Below, one piece after another: positions 15,421-23,599 of a DNA stretch of 42,930 bases; within the stretch, counting starts at the first letter, position 1; every line of letters begins with the position of its first letter. The notes beneath the pieces are model-generated. The model ran no database searches and was not told where the DNA came from. It worked only from the letters and a program-made list of their open reading frames with translations. The translations under genes were made by a program, and so were the position numbers. The stretch is from contig JAFQEL010000005.1 in assembly GCA_017399065.1 (NCBI GenBank), positions 1-42,930 of the forward strand, given 5' to 3'. The DNA comes from Clostridia bacterium (GTDB lineage Bacteria > Bacillota > Clostridia > Oscillospirales > Acutalibacteraceae).

Positions 15421-15585
15421 GCAAACAAAGCAGGATCATCCATGTCCTCACCGTCGGGGCAAAGCTCTACGGCGGTCAATATTCATCACTTTTGCGGGGC
15501 TATATGCCCGTATTTTAAGGTGTAATGTTGTATGCGTGGGTGTTTTTCTGCCCGCGCATTTATTAATTTTTGGGGGTGCTTGAAC
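15421..15585 (+). promoter_or_regulatory. Structured 5' leader of the infC operon
   Basis: The leader has several possible stems, including CCGT/ACGG enclosing GGGC/GCTC (about 15452-15474), CGGGGC/GCCCG (about 15497-15511), and GCGTGGG/CCCGCGC (about 15535-15557). In Bacillus and relatives the infC-rpmI-rplT leader is the target of L20 autoregulation. By analogy this leader is probably regulatory, but I cannot confirm a match to the known L20 leader fold. No clear terminator with a T-run is seen. Confidence 0.55.
15442..15525 (+). CDS. Possible 27-codon leader peptide upstream of infC
   Basis: An ATG at 15442 has AGGA six bases upstream and opens a 27-codon frame ending in TAA at 15523-15525, inside the predicted infC leader. 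The peptide (MSSPSGQSSTAVNIHHFCGA...) has no recognisable feature. It overlaps the leader stems, so its translation could affect leader folding; it may equally be a chance frame. Confidence 0.3.
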   Translation: MSSPSGQSSTAVNIHHFCGAICPYFKV

Positions 15586-16104
15586 ATTAGTGCTAAAGAA
15601 CTGCAGATCAATGAAGAAATAAGGGATAAGGAGTTGCGAGTAATCAGCAACGACGGTGAACAGCTCGGCATCATGTCAGCAAGCGAGGCTCTCCGCCTTG
15701 CAGAAGAGCGTGATCTCGACCTGGTCAAAATCTCACCTCAGGCAAAGCCGCCTGTATGTAAGATTATGGACTACGGCAAGTATCGCTTCGATATGGCCAA
15801 GCGTGAAAAAGAAGCACGTAAGAATCAGCGTGTAGTTGATATTAAAGAAGTCCGCCTTTCGGTAAACATTGATACGCACGATTTTGACACTAAGGTCGGC
15901 CACGCCAAGCGTTTCATTGCTGGCGGCGACAAGGTCAAGGTTTCAATTCGTTTCAGAGGCCGTGAGATGGCTCACACAAACCTCGGTATCGAAATTATGG
16001 AGCGTTTTGCACAGGCTTGTGCAGAAACAGCTGTTGTCGAGAAGGCCGCTAAACTTGAGGGACGCCAGATGCTGATGTTCCTCACACCTAAGCCCAACAA
16101 GTAA
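15586..16104 (+). CDS. infC: Translation initiation factor IF-3, ATT start
   Basis: IF-3 (172 residues here, the normal length) binds the 30S subunit, prevents premature 50S joining and checks the start codon. The N-terminal domain starts with [24 protein letters not shown], the linker is rich in Lys/Glu around [23 protein letters not shown], and the C-terminal domain contains [28 protein letters not shown]. The best-placed start is ATT at 15586, seven bases after a GGGGGTG site. The in-frame TTG at 15580 is too close to that site. Rare AUU-class starts are known for infC, where IF-3 represses its own translation. It heads the infC-rpmI-rplT operon. Confidence 0.93.
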   Translation: MSAKELQINEEIRDKELRVISNDGEQLGIMSASEALRLAEERDLDLVKISPQAKPPVCKIMDYGKYRFDMAKREKEARKNQRVVDIKEVRLSVNIDTHDFDTKVGHAKRFIAGGDKVKVSIRFRGREMAHTNLGIEIMERFAQACAETAVVEKAAKLEGRQMLMFLTPKPNK

Positions 16105-16126
16105 TACTAACAAGGAGGATAAACCA

Positions 16127-16324
16127 ATGCCTAAAATCAAAACTCACTCCGGTGCAAAGAAGCGTTTTAAGCTGTCCAAGAACGGCAAGCCCATGAGAGG
16201 TCACGCCAACAAGTCCCACATCCTTACAAAGAAGAGCACAAAGCGCAAGAGAAATCTTCGCAAGACAGCTGTTGCTGACGTAACAAACTGCAAGCAGATC
16301 AAGCGCCTTGTTCCCTACAAATAA
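16127..16324 (+). CDS. rpmI: 50S ribosomal protein L35
   Basis: This 65-residue, very basic protein has the L35 signature [19 protein letters not shown] at the N-terminus and [17 protein letters not shown] in the middle. It is a component of the large ribosomal subunit. The start ATG 16127 follows CAAGGAGGATAAACC, a near-perfect ribosome binding site. It lies between infC and rplT in the standard order, with 22 bases after the infC stop. Confidence 0.97.
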   Translation: MPKIKTHSGAKKRFKLSKNGKPMRGHANKSHILTKKSTKRKRNLRKTAVADVTNCKQIKRLVPYK

Positions 16325-16373
16325 TTCGGATAGGGTCGCGTAAGAAAGTAAAATTTATTGGAGGTAACTAATC

Positions 16374-16727
16374 ATGGCTCGTATTAAGGGCGCAACAATG
16401 ACTCGTAAGAGAAGAAATAAAGTTCTCAAAATGGCTAAGGGCTACTACGGCTCAAAGGCAAGACTTTTCAAGACAGCTAAGCAGGCTGTTATGAAGTCCG
16501 GCCAGTATGCATATATCGGCCGTAAGCTTAAGAAGAGAGATTTCCGCCGTCTCTGGATTTCCCGTATCTCTGCTGCTGCAAAGATGAACGGCATGAACTA
16601 CTCAACTCTCATCAACGGCCTCAAGAAGGCAGGCATCAACCTCAACAGAAAGATGCTTTCCGAAATCGCTATCTCAGATCCCGCTGCATTCACAGCAATC
16701 TGCGAGAAAGCAAAGGCTGCACTTTAA
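16374..16727 (+). CDS. rplT: 50S ribosomal protein L20
   Basis: This 117-residue basic protein has L20 signatures [21 protein letters not shown]-type N-terminus, [21 protein letters not shown] in the middle, and a C-terminal [16 protein letters not shown]20 binds 23S rRNA early in large-subunit assembly, and in Bacillus it also represses the infC operon by binding its leader. The start ATG 16374 follows GGAGGTAACTAATC. It is the last gene of the operon, followed by a terminator at 16743. Confidence 0.97.
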   Translation: MARIKGATMTRKRRNKVLKMAKGYYGSKARLFKTAKQAVMKSGQYAYIGRKLKKRDFRRLWISRISAAAKMNGMNYSTLINGLKKAGINLNRKMLSEIAISDPAAFTAICEKAKAAL

Positions 16728-16742
16728 TAATCACGAATTCTG

Positions 16743-16777
16743 TCAAGCCCTCGGATATACCGTGGGCTTGATTTTTT
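16743..16777 (+). terminator. Terminator of the infC-rpmI-rplT operon
   Basis: TCAAGCCC (16743-16750) pairs with GGGCTTGA (16764-16771), followed by TTTTTT. Confidence 0.9.
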
Positions 16778-16784
16778 AGGGTTC

Positions 16785-16936
16785 GCTGATATGAAACCTT
16801 AAGTGTGTTATCGGCGGCTGTTTTTTCGTCATACTTTGCGAAAATGCTCGGCAATACACCAAGTATTGCCTCTGCTTTTCACTTTGCCTGACAAAAAAAC
16901 ATCACACCGCTAAGCACACTACGGCTTCACATCAGC
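16785..16936. repeat. MITE-like long inverted repeat
   Basis: About 75 bases on each side (starting GCTGATATGAA at 16785 and ending TTCACATCAGC at 16936) are imperfect inverted repeats meeting at a GGCAATA / TATTGCC centre near 16850-16870. The 152-base element has no coding content and could fold into one long hairpin. It occupies the start of the 482-base gap between rplT and the methyltransferase gene. Confidence 0.7.
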
Positions 16937-16956
16937 TCACAGAAGAGTGTTTTAGA

Positions 16957-17002
16957 TGACTGTTTTTCGGTCATACTTTGCGAAAATGCTCGGCAATACA
17001 CA
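16957..17002. repeat. Partial direct copy of the left arm of the preceding element
   Basis: CATACTTTGCGAAAATGCTC and flanking bases ending CGGCAATACAC repeat the segment at about 16816-16859 almost exactly. This is a solo half-element lying between the full MITE-like element and hairpin array B. Confidence 0.75.
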
Positions 17003-17030
17003 AATTTTCAATGAGTTGATTTATCAACTC

Positions 17031-17197
17031 AAATCATGGAGCTGAAAGCGAGAAATCATGGCGCCAAGCCAAATCATGCGCAAGCAAATCATTTCAATCC
17101 GGTTTTATGATTTGCCTTACGGCATGAATTGATTTCTTTGAAATCATGATTTGCAAAACTATATTTTGCGTGATTTGCGTTTTTATAAAAACGCATT
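17031..17197. repeat. Hairpin array B: four AAATCATG linkers, then four complementary linkers
   Basis: AAATCATG occurs at 17031, 17053 and 17071, and AAATCATT at 17086. ATGATTT or a close variant follows at 17107, 17124 (ATGAATT), 17146 and 17170 (GTGATTT). The 7-22 base spacers are often small palindromes, such as GCCTTACGGC, GATTTCTTTGAAATC, GCAAAACTATATTTTGC and GCGTTTTTATAAAAACGC. A GAGTTGATTTATCAACTC hairpin precedes the first linker. The last hairpin abuts the AGGAG site of the next gene. The plan matches array A at 14336 although the linker sequence is unrelated. Confidence 0.8.
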
Positions 17198-17209
17198 AGG
17201 AGAATTATT

Positions 17210-17995
17210 ATGCAAACACTTATTACTGCAAAAGCAAATGAAAAAATCAAGGCAGCAGTGCGTCTTCGTGACAGTGCCAAGGCAAGGCGTGAAGAGGGGC
17301 TGTTTTTTCTTGAGGGTGCAAGGCTGTGCGCCGATGCATCCGCTAATGTCGATATTGTAAGATTTTTTTATACCGCAAAGGCTGCAGAAAAGTATTTTGA
17401 TGAGGTTTCCTTGCTCAGGCAAAAGGCGGCGGAGAGCGGTGAGGTTTCAGAAGATATTGCCGCAAAGCTGTCCGATACCTTTTCGCCGCAAGGCATATTT
17501 TGTGTTTGCAAAACCCTTGACAAAAAACATTATATAGATAAAATATATAGTAACGCAAAAATAATAGCCCTTGAGAATATTCAGGACCCTTCAAATCTCG
17601 GTGCGATTGCACGTACGGCAGAGGCTCTTGGTATCGGCGGCGCAGTGCTCTGCGGCTGCTGTGATATCTATAATCCCAAGGCTCAGCGTGCCGCTATGGG
17701 CTCGCTCCTTCGTCTGCCGATTGTTACGGTTGACAGTATGAGCGAAGCTATGAAGGACTTTGAATCAAAAGGTTACGTCACTCTTTCATCAACTCCGTCC
17801 GAGTCTGCCTGTGATATCACTAAAACGGATATCGGCTCAAAAACCGTATGCGTTATCGGTAACGAGGGCAACGGTGTTACGCAGGTAACTGCGGAAAGCT
17901 GTATGTACAGGGTGCGTGTGCCGATGAAGGGCAGAGCAGAGTCACTTAACGCCTCTATGGCGGCGGCGATAATTATGTGGGAGCTGATGAGATGA
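17210..17995 (+). CDS. TrmH/SpoU family RNA 2'-O-ribose methyltransferase
   Basis: This 261-residue protein has an N-terminal SpoU substrate-binding domain (SAKARREEGLFFLEGARLC) and a C-terminal SPOUT knot domain. The three family motifs are ALENIQDPSNLGAIARTAEALG (about 120-141), VIGNEGNGVT (about 220-229) and VRVPMKGRAESLNASMAAAI (about 235-255). It uses S-adenosylmethionine to methylate a ribose in rRNA or tRNA; the target site cannot be told from the sequence. Such genes often follow rplT in Clostridia. The start ATG 17210 follows AGGAG. Its last codons overlap dprA by four bases (ATGA), and no promoter is evident after the rplT terminator. Confidence 0.85.
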   Translation: MQTLITAKANEKIKAAVRLRDSAKARREEGLFFLEGARLCADASANVDIVRFFYTAKAAEKYFDEVSLLRQKAAESGEVSEDIAAKLSDTFSPQGIFCVCKTLDKKHYIDKIYSNAKIIALENIQDPSNLGAIARTAEALGIGGAVLCGCCDIYNPKAQRAAMGSLLRLPIVTVDSMSEAMKDFESKGYVTLSSTPSESACDITKTDIGSKTVCVIGNEGNGVTQVTAESCMYRVRVPMKGRAESLNASMAAAIIMWELMR

Positions 17996-19134
17996 GCACG
18001 GTGTATACCGAAGATGCATATAAAATATGGCTGGCTCACGCTCTCGGTCCGGGCTCGGATTATCTGACTGTTATGTCAGAGTTCCCGAGTGCACGTGACT
18101 TTTTTGAATCGAGCGAAACCGAATGGCGAATGCTCGGTGTGTTCAAACCTGCTCAGATTGAACGGCTTGCAAAGCGTGAAATTACCCGCGCTTCAAAGGC
18201 GGCACAGATATGTGCCAACAATTCGTGGCATATAGTTACACAGACGGATGAATACTATCCCGTTCATCTGAAAAACATAAGCAACAGCCCCTCTGTTCTT
18301 TATGTCAACGGTGACCCTGAGTGTCTTAAATCGCTGCTTAATATCGCGATTGTCGGCGCGAGAGATGCTTCGCGCTACGGCAAGGAGGTCGCGTACAGGC
18401 TTGCGGCTTCACTTACAAAAGCAGGCGCAACCGTAGTCAGCGGCGGTGCTCTCGGTATCGATTCTGCTTCTCACGAGGGTGCGATAAGTGCAGGCGGCAA
18501 AACTGTAGCCGTTATGGGCTGCGGTCTCGGTGCTTCTTATCTGCCTGAAAATGAATCACTGCGTAACAGCATTTCAAAAAACGGAGCGGTTATTTCCGAA
18601 TATTATCCGCTCAGCAGTCCCACAAGGGGCAGCTTCCCTACGCGTAACCGTATAATAAGCGGTATGTCGCTTGCAACCGTCATTGTCGAGGCGGGCGAAA
18701 AAAGCGGCTCGCTCGGTACTGCCCGTCACGCGATGCATCAGGGCAGAGACGTCTGCGCAGTGCCGGGTGATGCTATAAGCTCTGCCTATATAGGTTCAAA
18801 CATTCTTATCGCAAACGGTGCAAAGCCTGTTTTTTCTGCGGCGGATGTTTTGTCCGATTACGTGTATACTTATCCTGAGCTTATCAATCTCGATAACGTT
18901 GAGCGTACACTTGCTTCAACCGGAAAAAGTGTACCCGTAAAGCAACGTGCACCCGATAATCTTGATGACATTCAGCGTAAGGTATACAGCCTTTTCGGCG
19001 ATACCGAAATTCCTTTTGATACGCTTGTTATTGAGAGCGGTCTGTCAGCACCCGAGCTGTCAGCGGCACTTACCGGGCTTGAAATCGAGGGTATTATCAC
19101 AAGCTGTCCCGGTAACCGATACAAAATTGTTTAA
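17992..19134 (+). CDS. dprA: DNA processing protein DprA (Smf)
   Basis: This 380-residue protein loads RecA on incoming single-stranded DNA during natural transformation. The central Rossmann-like domain shows GARDASRYGKEVAYRLA (about 118-134), VVSGGALGIDSASHEGAI (about 143-160), VMGCGL, FPTRNRIISG (about 215-224), and VEAGEKSGSLGTARHA (about 230-246). A SAM-like N-terminal part and a C-terminal winged-helix-like domain (GDTEIPFDTLVIESGLSAPELSAALTGLE region) complete it. I use ATG 17992, which overlaps the upstream stop as ATGA; a GTG at 17977 is in frame but less likely. It is followed 48 bases later by topA, a common Firmicutes pair. Confidence 0.93.
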   Translation: MSTVYTEDAYKIWLAHALGPGSDYLTVMSEFPSARDFFESSETEWRMLGVFKPAQIERLAKREITRASKAAQICANNSWHIVTQTDEYYPVHLKNISNSPSVLYVNGDPECLKSLLNIAIVGARDASRYGKEVAYRLAASLTKAGATVVSGGALGIDSASHEGAISAGGKTVAVMGCGLGASYLPENESLRNSISKNGAVISEYYPLSSPTRGSFPTRNRIISGMSLATVIVEAGEKSGSLGTARHAMHQGRDVCAVPGDAISSAYIGSNILIANGAKPVFSAADVLSDYVYTYPELINLDNVERTLASTGKSVPVKQRAPDNLDDIQRKVYSLFGDTEIPFDTLVIESGLSAPELSAALTGLEIEGIITSCPGNRYKIV

Positions 19135-19182
19135 TGAATTCTTTAAAATAAATCTACCCTTCAAACGAAAGGATATGAGCTT

Positions 19183-21294
19183 ATGTCAAAGCTTGTAATT
19201 GTTGAGTCTGTTTCAAAAGCAAAAGTAATCAAAAATTTCCTCGGCGACGGCTATGAGGTTATGGCTTCCGTCGGCCACGTGCGTGACCTGCCTGCTTCAA
19301 AGCTGAGCGTTGATGTCCACAATAATTTTGCGCCCCGATACGAGATTGTAAAGGGTAAGGAAAAGCTTGTCGCTGAGCTTAAAAGTGCTGTCAAAAAGAG
19401 CGACGGCGTTCTTCTCGCAACCGACCCTGACCGTGAGGGTGAGGCTATATCGTGGCATCTTGCAACTCTGCTTGATCTTGACCTGAGCCAGAAAAACCGT
19501 GTCACATTCAACGAAATAACTCGTACAGGTATTACCAACGGTATGGCGAGCCCCAGACAGGTTGATATCGATATGGTCAATGCACAGCAGGCAAGACGAA
19601 TTCTTGACCGCCTTGTCGGCTACAAGCTCAGCCCGTTTGTCAGCCAGAAGATCCGCCGCGGTCTTTCAGCAGGCCGTGTTCAGTCTGTTGCAGTACGTCT
19701 TATTGTCGATAAAGAGGATGAAATAAATAAGTTTGTTCCGGAAGAGTACTGGTCACTCGATGCACGCTTTACTTCTTCGTCACGCAAGGTTTTCTCCGCT
19801 GCTTTTGCAGGCGACGAGACCGGCAAGGTCAAGCTCGTATCAGAGGAACAGACAAATTCATATATCTCCCGTCTTGACGGTGCAACCTATACCGTAGGCT
19901 CGGTCAAGAAGGGTACAAGAAAGAAGAGCCCTGCACCGCCCTTTACTACATCCACAATGCAGCAGGAGGCTTCACGCAGACTCAACTTCCAGTCACAGCG
20001 CACGATGAAAATTGCCCAGGAGCTTTATGAAGGTGTCAACATCAAAGGTCACGGCTCTATGGGTCTTATCACATATATGAGAACGGACTCACTCCGTATC
20101 TCCGAGCAGGCAAGAGAGCAGGGTGCAGAGTATATCAAGGCTGCATACGGCGAAAAGTTCCTGCCCGAAAAGCCCAGATACTTCAAGCAGCGTGCAAACG
20201 CACAGGACGGTCACGAAGCTGTTCGTCCTACCAACCCTGCACTTACACCTGCAATGGTTAAGGACAGCCTGACTACAGAGCAGTATAAGCTCTACAACCT
20301 TATCTGGCTCCGCTTTATGGCAAGCCTTATGGCAGACTGTGTACAGAATACCGTCAAGGCTGAAATCAAGGCACAGAAGCCCGGTGACGAGCAGTACTGC
20401 ACATTTACGGCAACAGGTTACGAGGTAAAGTTTGAGGGTTTTACAGCTCTTTATGAAGAAGCCACAGAGGAAGATGAAGAAAAAGACGGCAAGCTGCCCG
20501 AACTCAAGAGCGGCGAAGTGCTCAAGCTCAAAGAGCTTGTGCCTGCACGTCACTTTACTCAGGCTCCTCCCAGATATACGGAGGCTTCTCTTATCAAGGC
20601 TCTCGAGGAAAACGGCGTAGGCCGTCCGAGCACCTATGCAACTATTATTACTACAATTATCAAACGTGAGTACGTTAAGCGTTCATCAAAGCAGCTTGTG
20701 CCCACAGAGCTCGGTGTTGCAACAACACGTCTGCTCGGTGAGCGTTTCCCAAAGATTGTCAACGTCAAGTTTACTGCTCAGATGGAAACTTCACTTGACG
20801 ACGTTGAGGAAGGTAACGCAGATTATATCGCCGTACTTCACGATTTTTACGGTGATTTCGAAAAAACACTCGATAAGGCGAAAGCAGAAATGCAGGGCGT
20901 CAAAATCGAGCTTGAAGAGGATAAGACAGATATTCCCTGCGACAAGTGCGGCGCAATGATGGTTGTCAAAATCGGCCGTTTCGGAAAATTCCTTGCCTGC
21001 CCGAATTATCCGACCTGTAAGAATGCAAAGCCCCTTATTCAGGAGACAAACGCTCTTTGCCCCAAGTGCGGTGCAAAGGTTGTAGAAAAGCGCAGCCGTA
21101 AGGGTCACGTTTTCTACGGCTGTGAGTCATGGCCCAAGTGCGATTTCGTCACATGGGATAAGCCCACAGGCGAAAACTGTCCGCAGTGCGGCAAGTCACT
21201 CTTCAAGCAGAGGGGCGGAGTTGTTTCGTGCCTCAACGAAGGCTGCGGATTTGAGAAAAAGGTAAGCAGAAAGAAAGGCAAAGAAGATGAATAA
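19183..21294 (+). CDS. topA: DNA topoisomerase I
   Basis: This 703-residue type IA topoisomerase relaxes negative supercoils through a transient 5'-phosphotyrosine. The TOPRIM domain is at the N-terminus (LVIVESVSKAKVIKNFLG and ATDPDREGEAISWHL), the catalytic Tyr is in GLITYMRTDSLRIS at about residue 298, and DNA-binding motifs follow around RPSTYATIITTI. Three C-terminal zinc ribbons are visible: CDKCG...CPNYPTCKN, CPKCG...CESWPKC and CPQCG...CLNEGC. Start ATG 19183 follows GAAAGGATATGAGCTT. It overlaps trmFO by eight bases. Confidence 0.96.
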   Translation: MSKLVIVESVSKAKVIKNFLGDGYEVMASVGHVRDLPASKLSVDVHNNFAPRYEIVKGKEKLVAELKSAVKKSDGVLLATDPDREGEAISWHLATLLDLDLSQKNRVTFNEITRTGITNGMASPRQVDIDMVNAQQARRILDRLVGYKLSPFVSQKIRRGLSAGRVQSVAVRLIVDKEDEINKFVPEEYWSLDARFTSSSRKVFSAAFAGDETGKVKLVSEEQTNSYISRLDGATYTVGSVKKGTRKKSPAPPFTTSTMQQEASRRLNFQSQRTMKIAQELYEGVNIKGHGSMGLITYMRTDSLRISEQAREQGAEYIKAAYGEKFLPEKPRYFKQRANAQDGHEAVRPTNPALTPAMVKDSLTTEQYKLYNLIWLRFMASLMADCVQNTVKAEIKAQKPGDEQYCTFTATGYEVKFEGFTALYEEATEEDEEKDGKLPELKSGEVLKLKELVPARHFTQAPPRYTEASLIKALEENGVGRPSTYATIITTIIKREYVKRSSKQLVPTELGVATTRLLGERFPKIVNVKFTAQMETSLDDVEEGNADYIAVLHDFYGDFEKTLDKAKAEMQGVKIELEEDKTDIPCDKCGAMMVVKIGRFGKFLACPNYPTCKNAKPLIQETNALCPKCGAKVVEKRSRKGHVFYGCESWPKCDFVTWDKPTGENCPQCGKSLFKQRGGVVSCLNEGCGFEKKVSRKKGKEDE

Positions 21295-22582
21295 GGCAAC
21301 AGTTATCGGTGCGGGGCTTGCAGGTGTTGAGGCCGCGTGGCAGCTTGCAAAGGCAGGCATCGAAACCGAGCTGTGGGAGATGAAGCCCCTTAAATATTCA
21401 CCTGCTCACAAAATGACGGGCTATGCCGAGCTTGTCTGCTCAAACTCACTCAAGGCTATGCGTCTTGACAGTGCGGCAGGTATGCTTAAAGAAGAAATGC
21501 GCCGCTTCGGCTCAGTCTGTATGATAGCGGCGGAGCAGTGTGCGGTTGCTGCAGGAGGTGCGCTTGCTGTCGACCGTGATGAGTTTTCCGCAATCATAAC
21601 AAAGCTGATTGATGAAAATCCGCTCATTACCGTAAAACACGGTGAGGTTGAGAAAATCCCCGAAGACGGGGTAGTTATCGTTGCGGCAGGTCCATTGGTT
21701 TCGGATTCGCTTGCGGCGGATATCGACAGCCTTTGCGGCGGCAGACTCAGCTTTTTCGATGCGGCGGCTCCGATTGTTACCGCCGAAAGTCTTGATTACG
21801 AGTGTGTCTTTACCCAGTCCAGATATGACCGCGGCGGTGAGGATGATTACATCAACTGCCCGATGAATAAAGAAGAGTACGAAGCCTTTTACGAAGCGAT
21901 TACAACTGCCGAGCGTGCAGGTGTACACGCATTTGACGAGCGTCACGATGTTTATGAGGGTTGTATGCCGATTGAGGCTATGGCTTCACGCGGTGCTGAT
22001 ACAATGCGTTACGGTCCGCTTCGTCCCGTAGGTCTGCGTGACCCGAAGACAGGGCACAGACCGTGGGCGGTGCTTCAATTAAGACGAGAGAATGCCGAGG
22101 GTACTCTACTCAATCTTGTCGGCTTCCAGACCAACCTCAAATTCGGTGAGCAGAAGAGGGTTTTCTCAATGATACCCGCTCTTAAGAATGCCGAGTTTGT
22201 TCGCTACGGTGTTATGCACCGCAATACGTTTATCGATTCCCCCAAGTTCCTCGGTGCAGATTATTCGTTCCGTACAAGACCCGGTCTGTACTTTGCAGGT
22301 CAGATTACGGGTGTCGAGGGCTATATGGAATCAGCCTCTTCGGGTATACTTGCAGGTGTCAATGCCGCAAGGTATATCCAAGGTAAAGAGCCGCTTGTGC
22401 TCAAAAATACAACTATGATGGGTGCACTTGCCGAGTATATCAGCTCGTCACCTGCAAAAGATTTTCAGCCTATGGGTGCCAATTTCGGCATATTGCCGCC
22501 GATTGAACCCAAAATAAGGGATAAGCGCGAGCGCTATGCCGCGCTTGCCGACAGAGGTCTGAAAGATTTGGAAACAAACTGA
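21287..22582 (+). CDS. trmFO: Methylenetetrahydrofolate--tRNA (uracil-5-)-methyltransferase
   Basis: TrmFO (431 residues) makes ribothymidine at position 54 of tRNA, using folate and FAD rather than S-adenosylmethionine; it is typical of Firmicutes. The dinucleotide-binding loop VIGAGLAGVEAAWQLAKAG is at the N-terminus, followed by the family motif MTGYAELVCSNSLKA (about 44-58), GCMPIEAMASRGADTMRYGPL-type segment (about 225-245), and LYFAGQITGVEGYMESASSG near residue 340. Length is normal. The ATG overlaps the topA 3' end by eight bases, indicating translational coupling; the two are often neighbours. Confidence 0.95.
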   Translation: MNKATVIGAGLAGVEAAWQLAKAGIETELWEMKPLKYSPAHKMTGYAELVCSNSLKAMRLDSAAGMLKEEMRRFGSVCMIAAEQCAVAAGGALAVDRDEFSAIITKLIDENPLITVKHGEVEKIPEDGVVIVAAGPLVSDSLAADIDSLCGGRLSFFDAAAPIVTAESLDYECVFTQSRYDRGGEDDYINCPMNKEEYEAFYEAITTAERAGVHAFDERHDVYEGCMPIEAMASRGADTMRYGPLRPVGLRDPKTGHRPWAVLQLRRENAEGTLLNLVGFQTNLKFGEQKRVFSMIPALKNAEFVRYGVMHRNTFIDSPKFLGADYSFRTRPGLYFAGQITGVEGYMESASSGILAGVNAARYIQGKEPLVLKNTTMMGALAEYISSSPAKDFQPMGANFGILPPIEPKIRDKRERYAALADRGLKDLETN

Positions 22583-22597
22583 AAAGAGTGAAAGTAA

Positions 22598-23599
22598 ATG
22601 AAAATTATTGTTGATGCTTTCGGCGGCGATAATGCACCGCTTGAAATACTCAAGGGCAGCCGTATGGCTGTCGAAGAGCTCGGCGTTGACATCCTGCTTG
22701 TCGGCGACGAAGCAAAAATAAAAAAGTGTGCAGAAGAAAATTCCGTAAACATAAGCGGAATGGAAATTCTTCAGGCAGACAGTGTTTTTGAGATGTCATA
22801 CAATCCGAAAACTATTATGAAAGAGCATGCCGATACATCACTTGCCGTAGGTATGAAGGCACTTGTCGAAGGTAAGGGCGACGCCTTTGTTTCAGCGGGA
22901 AGCACAGGTGCCATCGTTATGGGTGCAACATTTATCGTCAAGCGTATTAAGGGTGTCAAGCGTGCGGCTATTGCGAGCATTATGCCTTCGCAGAAGAATC
23001 CTTTTATGCTTCTTGACTGCGGTGCAAATATTGACTGTAAGCCCGAGCATCTCTGTCAGTTTGCAACAATGGGCTCAATTTATATGAAAAATATTATGGG
23101 CGTTGCAAGTCCCGAGGTCGGTATCGCCAATATCGGTGTTGAGGAAAACAAGGGCACACAGCTTCAGCTTGATACCTATGCAATGCTCAAGGAGAGCGAT
23201 CTCAATTTCATCGGTAACGCTGAGGTGCGAGATATTGCCTACGGTGCGGCAGATGTTATTGTTGCCGACGGCTTTACGGGTAACGTCATCCTCAAAATGT
23301 ATGAGGGCGTTGCAGGTGCACTTGTAAAAAATATCAAGGCTGTTTTCAAAAAGAATATTTTTTCAATGCTCTCTTACCTCGGTGTCAAGGGCGGCATGAA
23401 TGAATTCAAAGCTAAAATGGATTATAAAGAATACGGCGGTGCAGTGCTTCTCGGTATTGCAAAGCCTGTTATAAAGGCACACGGCTCATCGGATGCGAGA
23501 GCATTCAAGAATGCCATACGCCAGGCCGCGGGCTGCGTAAAGAAAGACGTTGTCGGCGAAATTTCAAGGAATATCGGAAGTGTTGACAGTGAAACCTGA
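22598..23599 (+). CDS. plsX: Phosphate acyltransferase PlsX
   Basis: PlsX (333 residues) converts acyl-ACP to acyl-phosphate for phospholipid synthesis. Family motifs are the N-terminal DAFGGDNAPLEILKG, TSLAVGMKALVEGKGDAFVSAGSTGAIV-type segment in the middle (about residues 75-105), LLDCGANIDCKPEHL near 140, and VADGFTGNVILKMYEG near 225. It starts with ATG 22598 after GAAAAGAGTGAAAGTA, 15 bases after trmFO. Its 3' end overlaps the rnc start region. Unlike many Firmicutes there is no acpP gene between plsX and rnc. Confidence 0.95.
   Translation: MKIIVDAFGGDNAPLEILKGSRMAVEELGVDILLVGDEAKIKKCAEENSVNISGMEILQADSVFEMSYNPKTIMKEHADTSLAVGMKALVEGKGDAFVSAGSTGAIVMGATFIVKRIKGVKRAAIASIMPSQKNPFMLLDCGANIDCKPEHLCQFATMGSIYMKNIMGVASPEVGIANIGVEENKGTQLQLDTYAMLKESDLNFIGNAEVRDIAYGAADVIVADGFTGNVILKMYEGVAGALVKNIKAVFKKNIFSMLSYLGVKGGMNEFKAKMDYKEYGGAVLLGIAKPVIKAHGSSDARAFKNAIRQAAGCVKKDVVGEISRNIGSVDSET

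Noticed and set aside
15421-15585. T-box or other riboswitch in front of infC
   Set aside because: No T-box bulge sequence or anti-terminator with a T-run is seen; a ribosomal protein leader fits the operon better.
14336-17197. CRISPR array
   Set aside because: Linkers are only 8 bases, spacers vary from 7 to 22 bases and are palindromic, and half the linkers are inverted. No cas gene is present.
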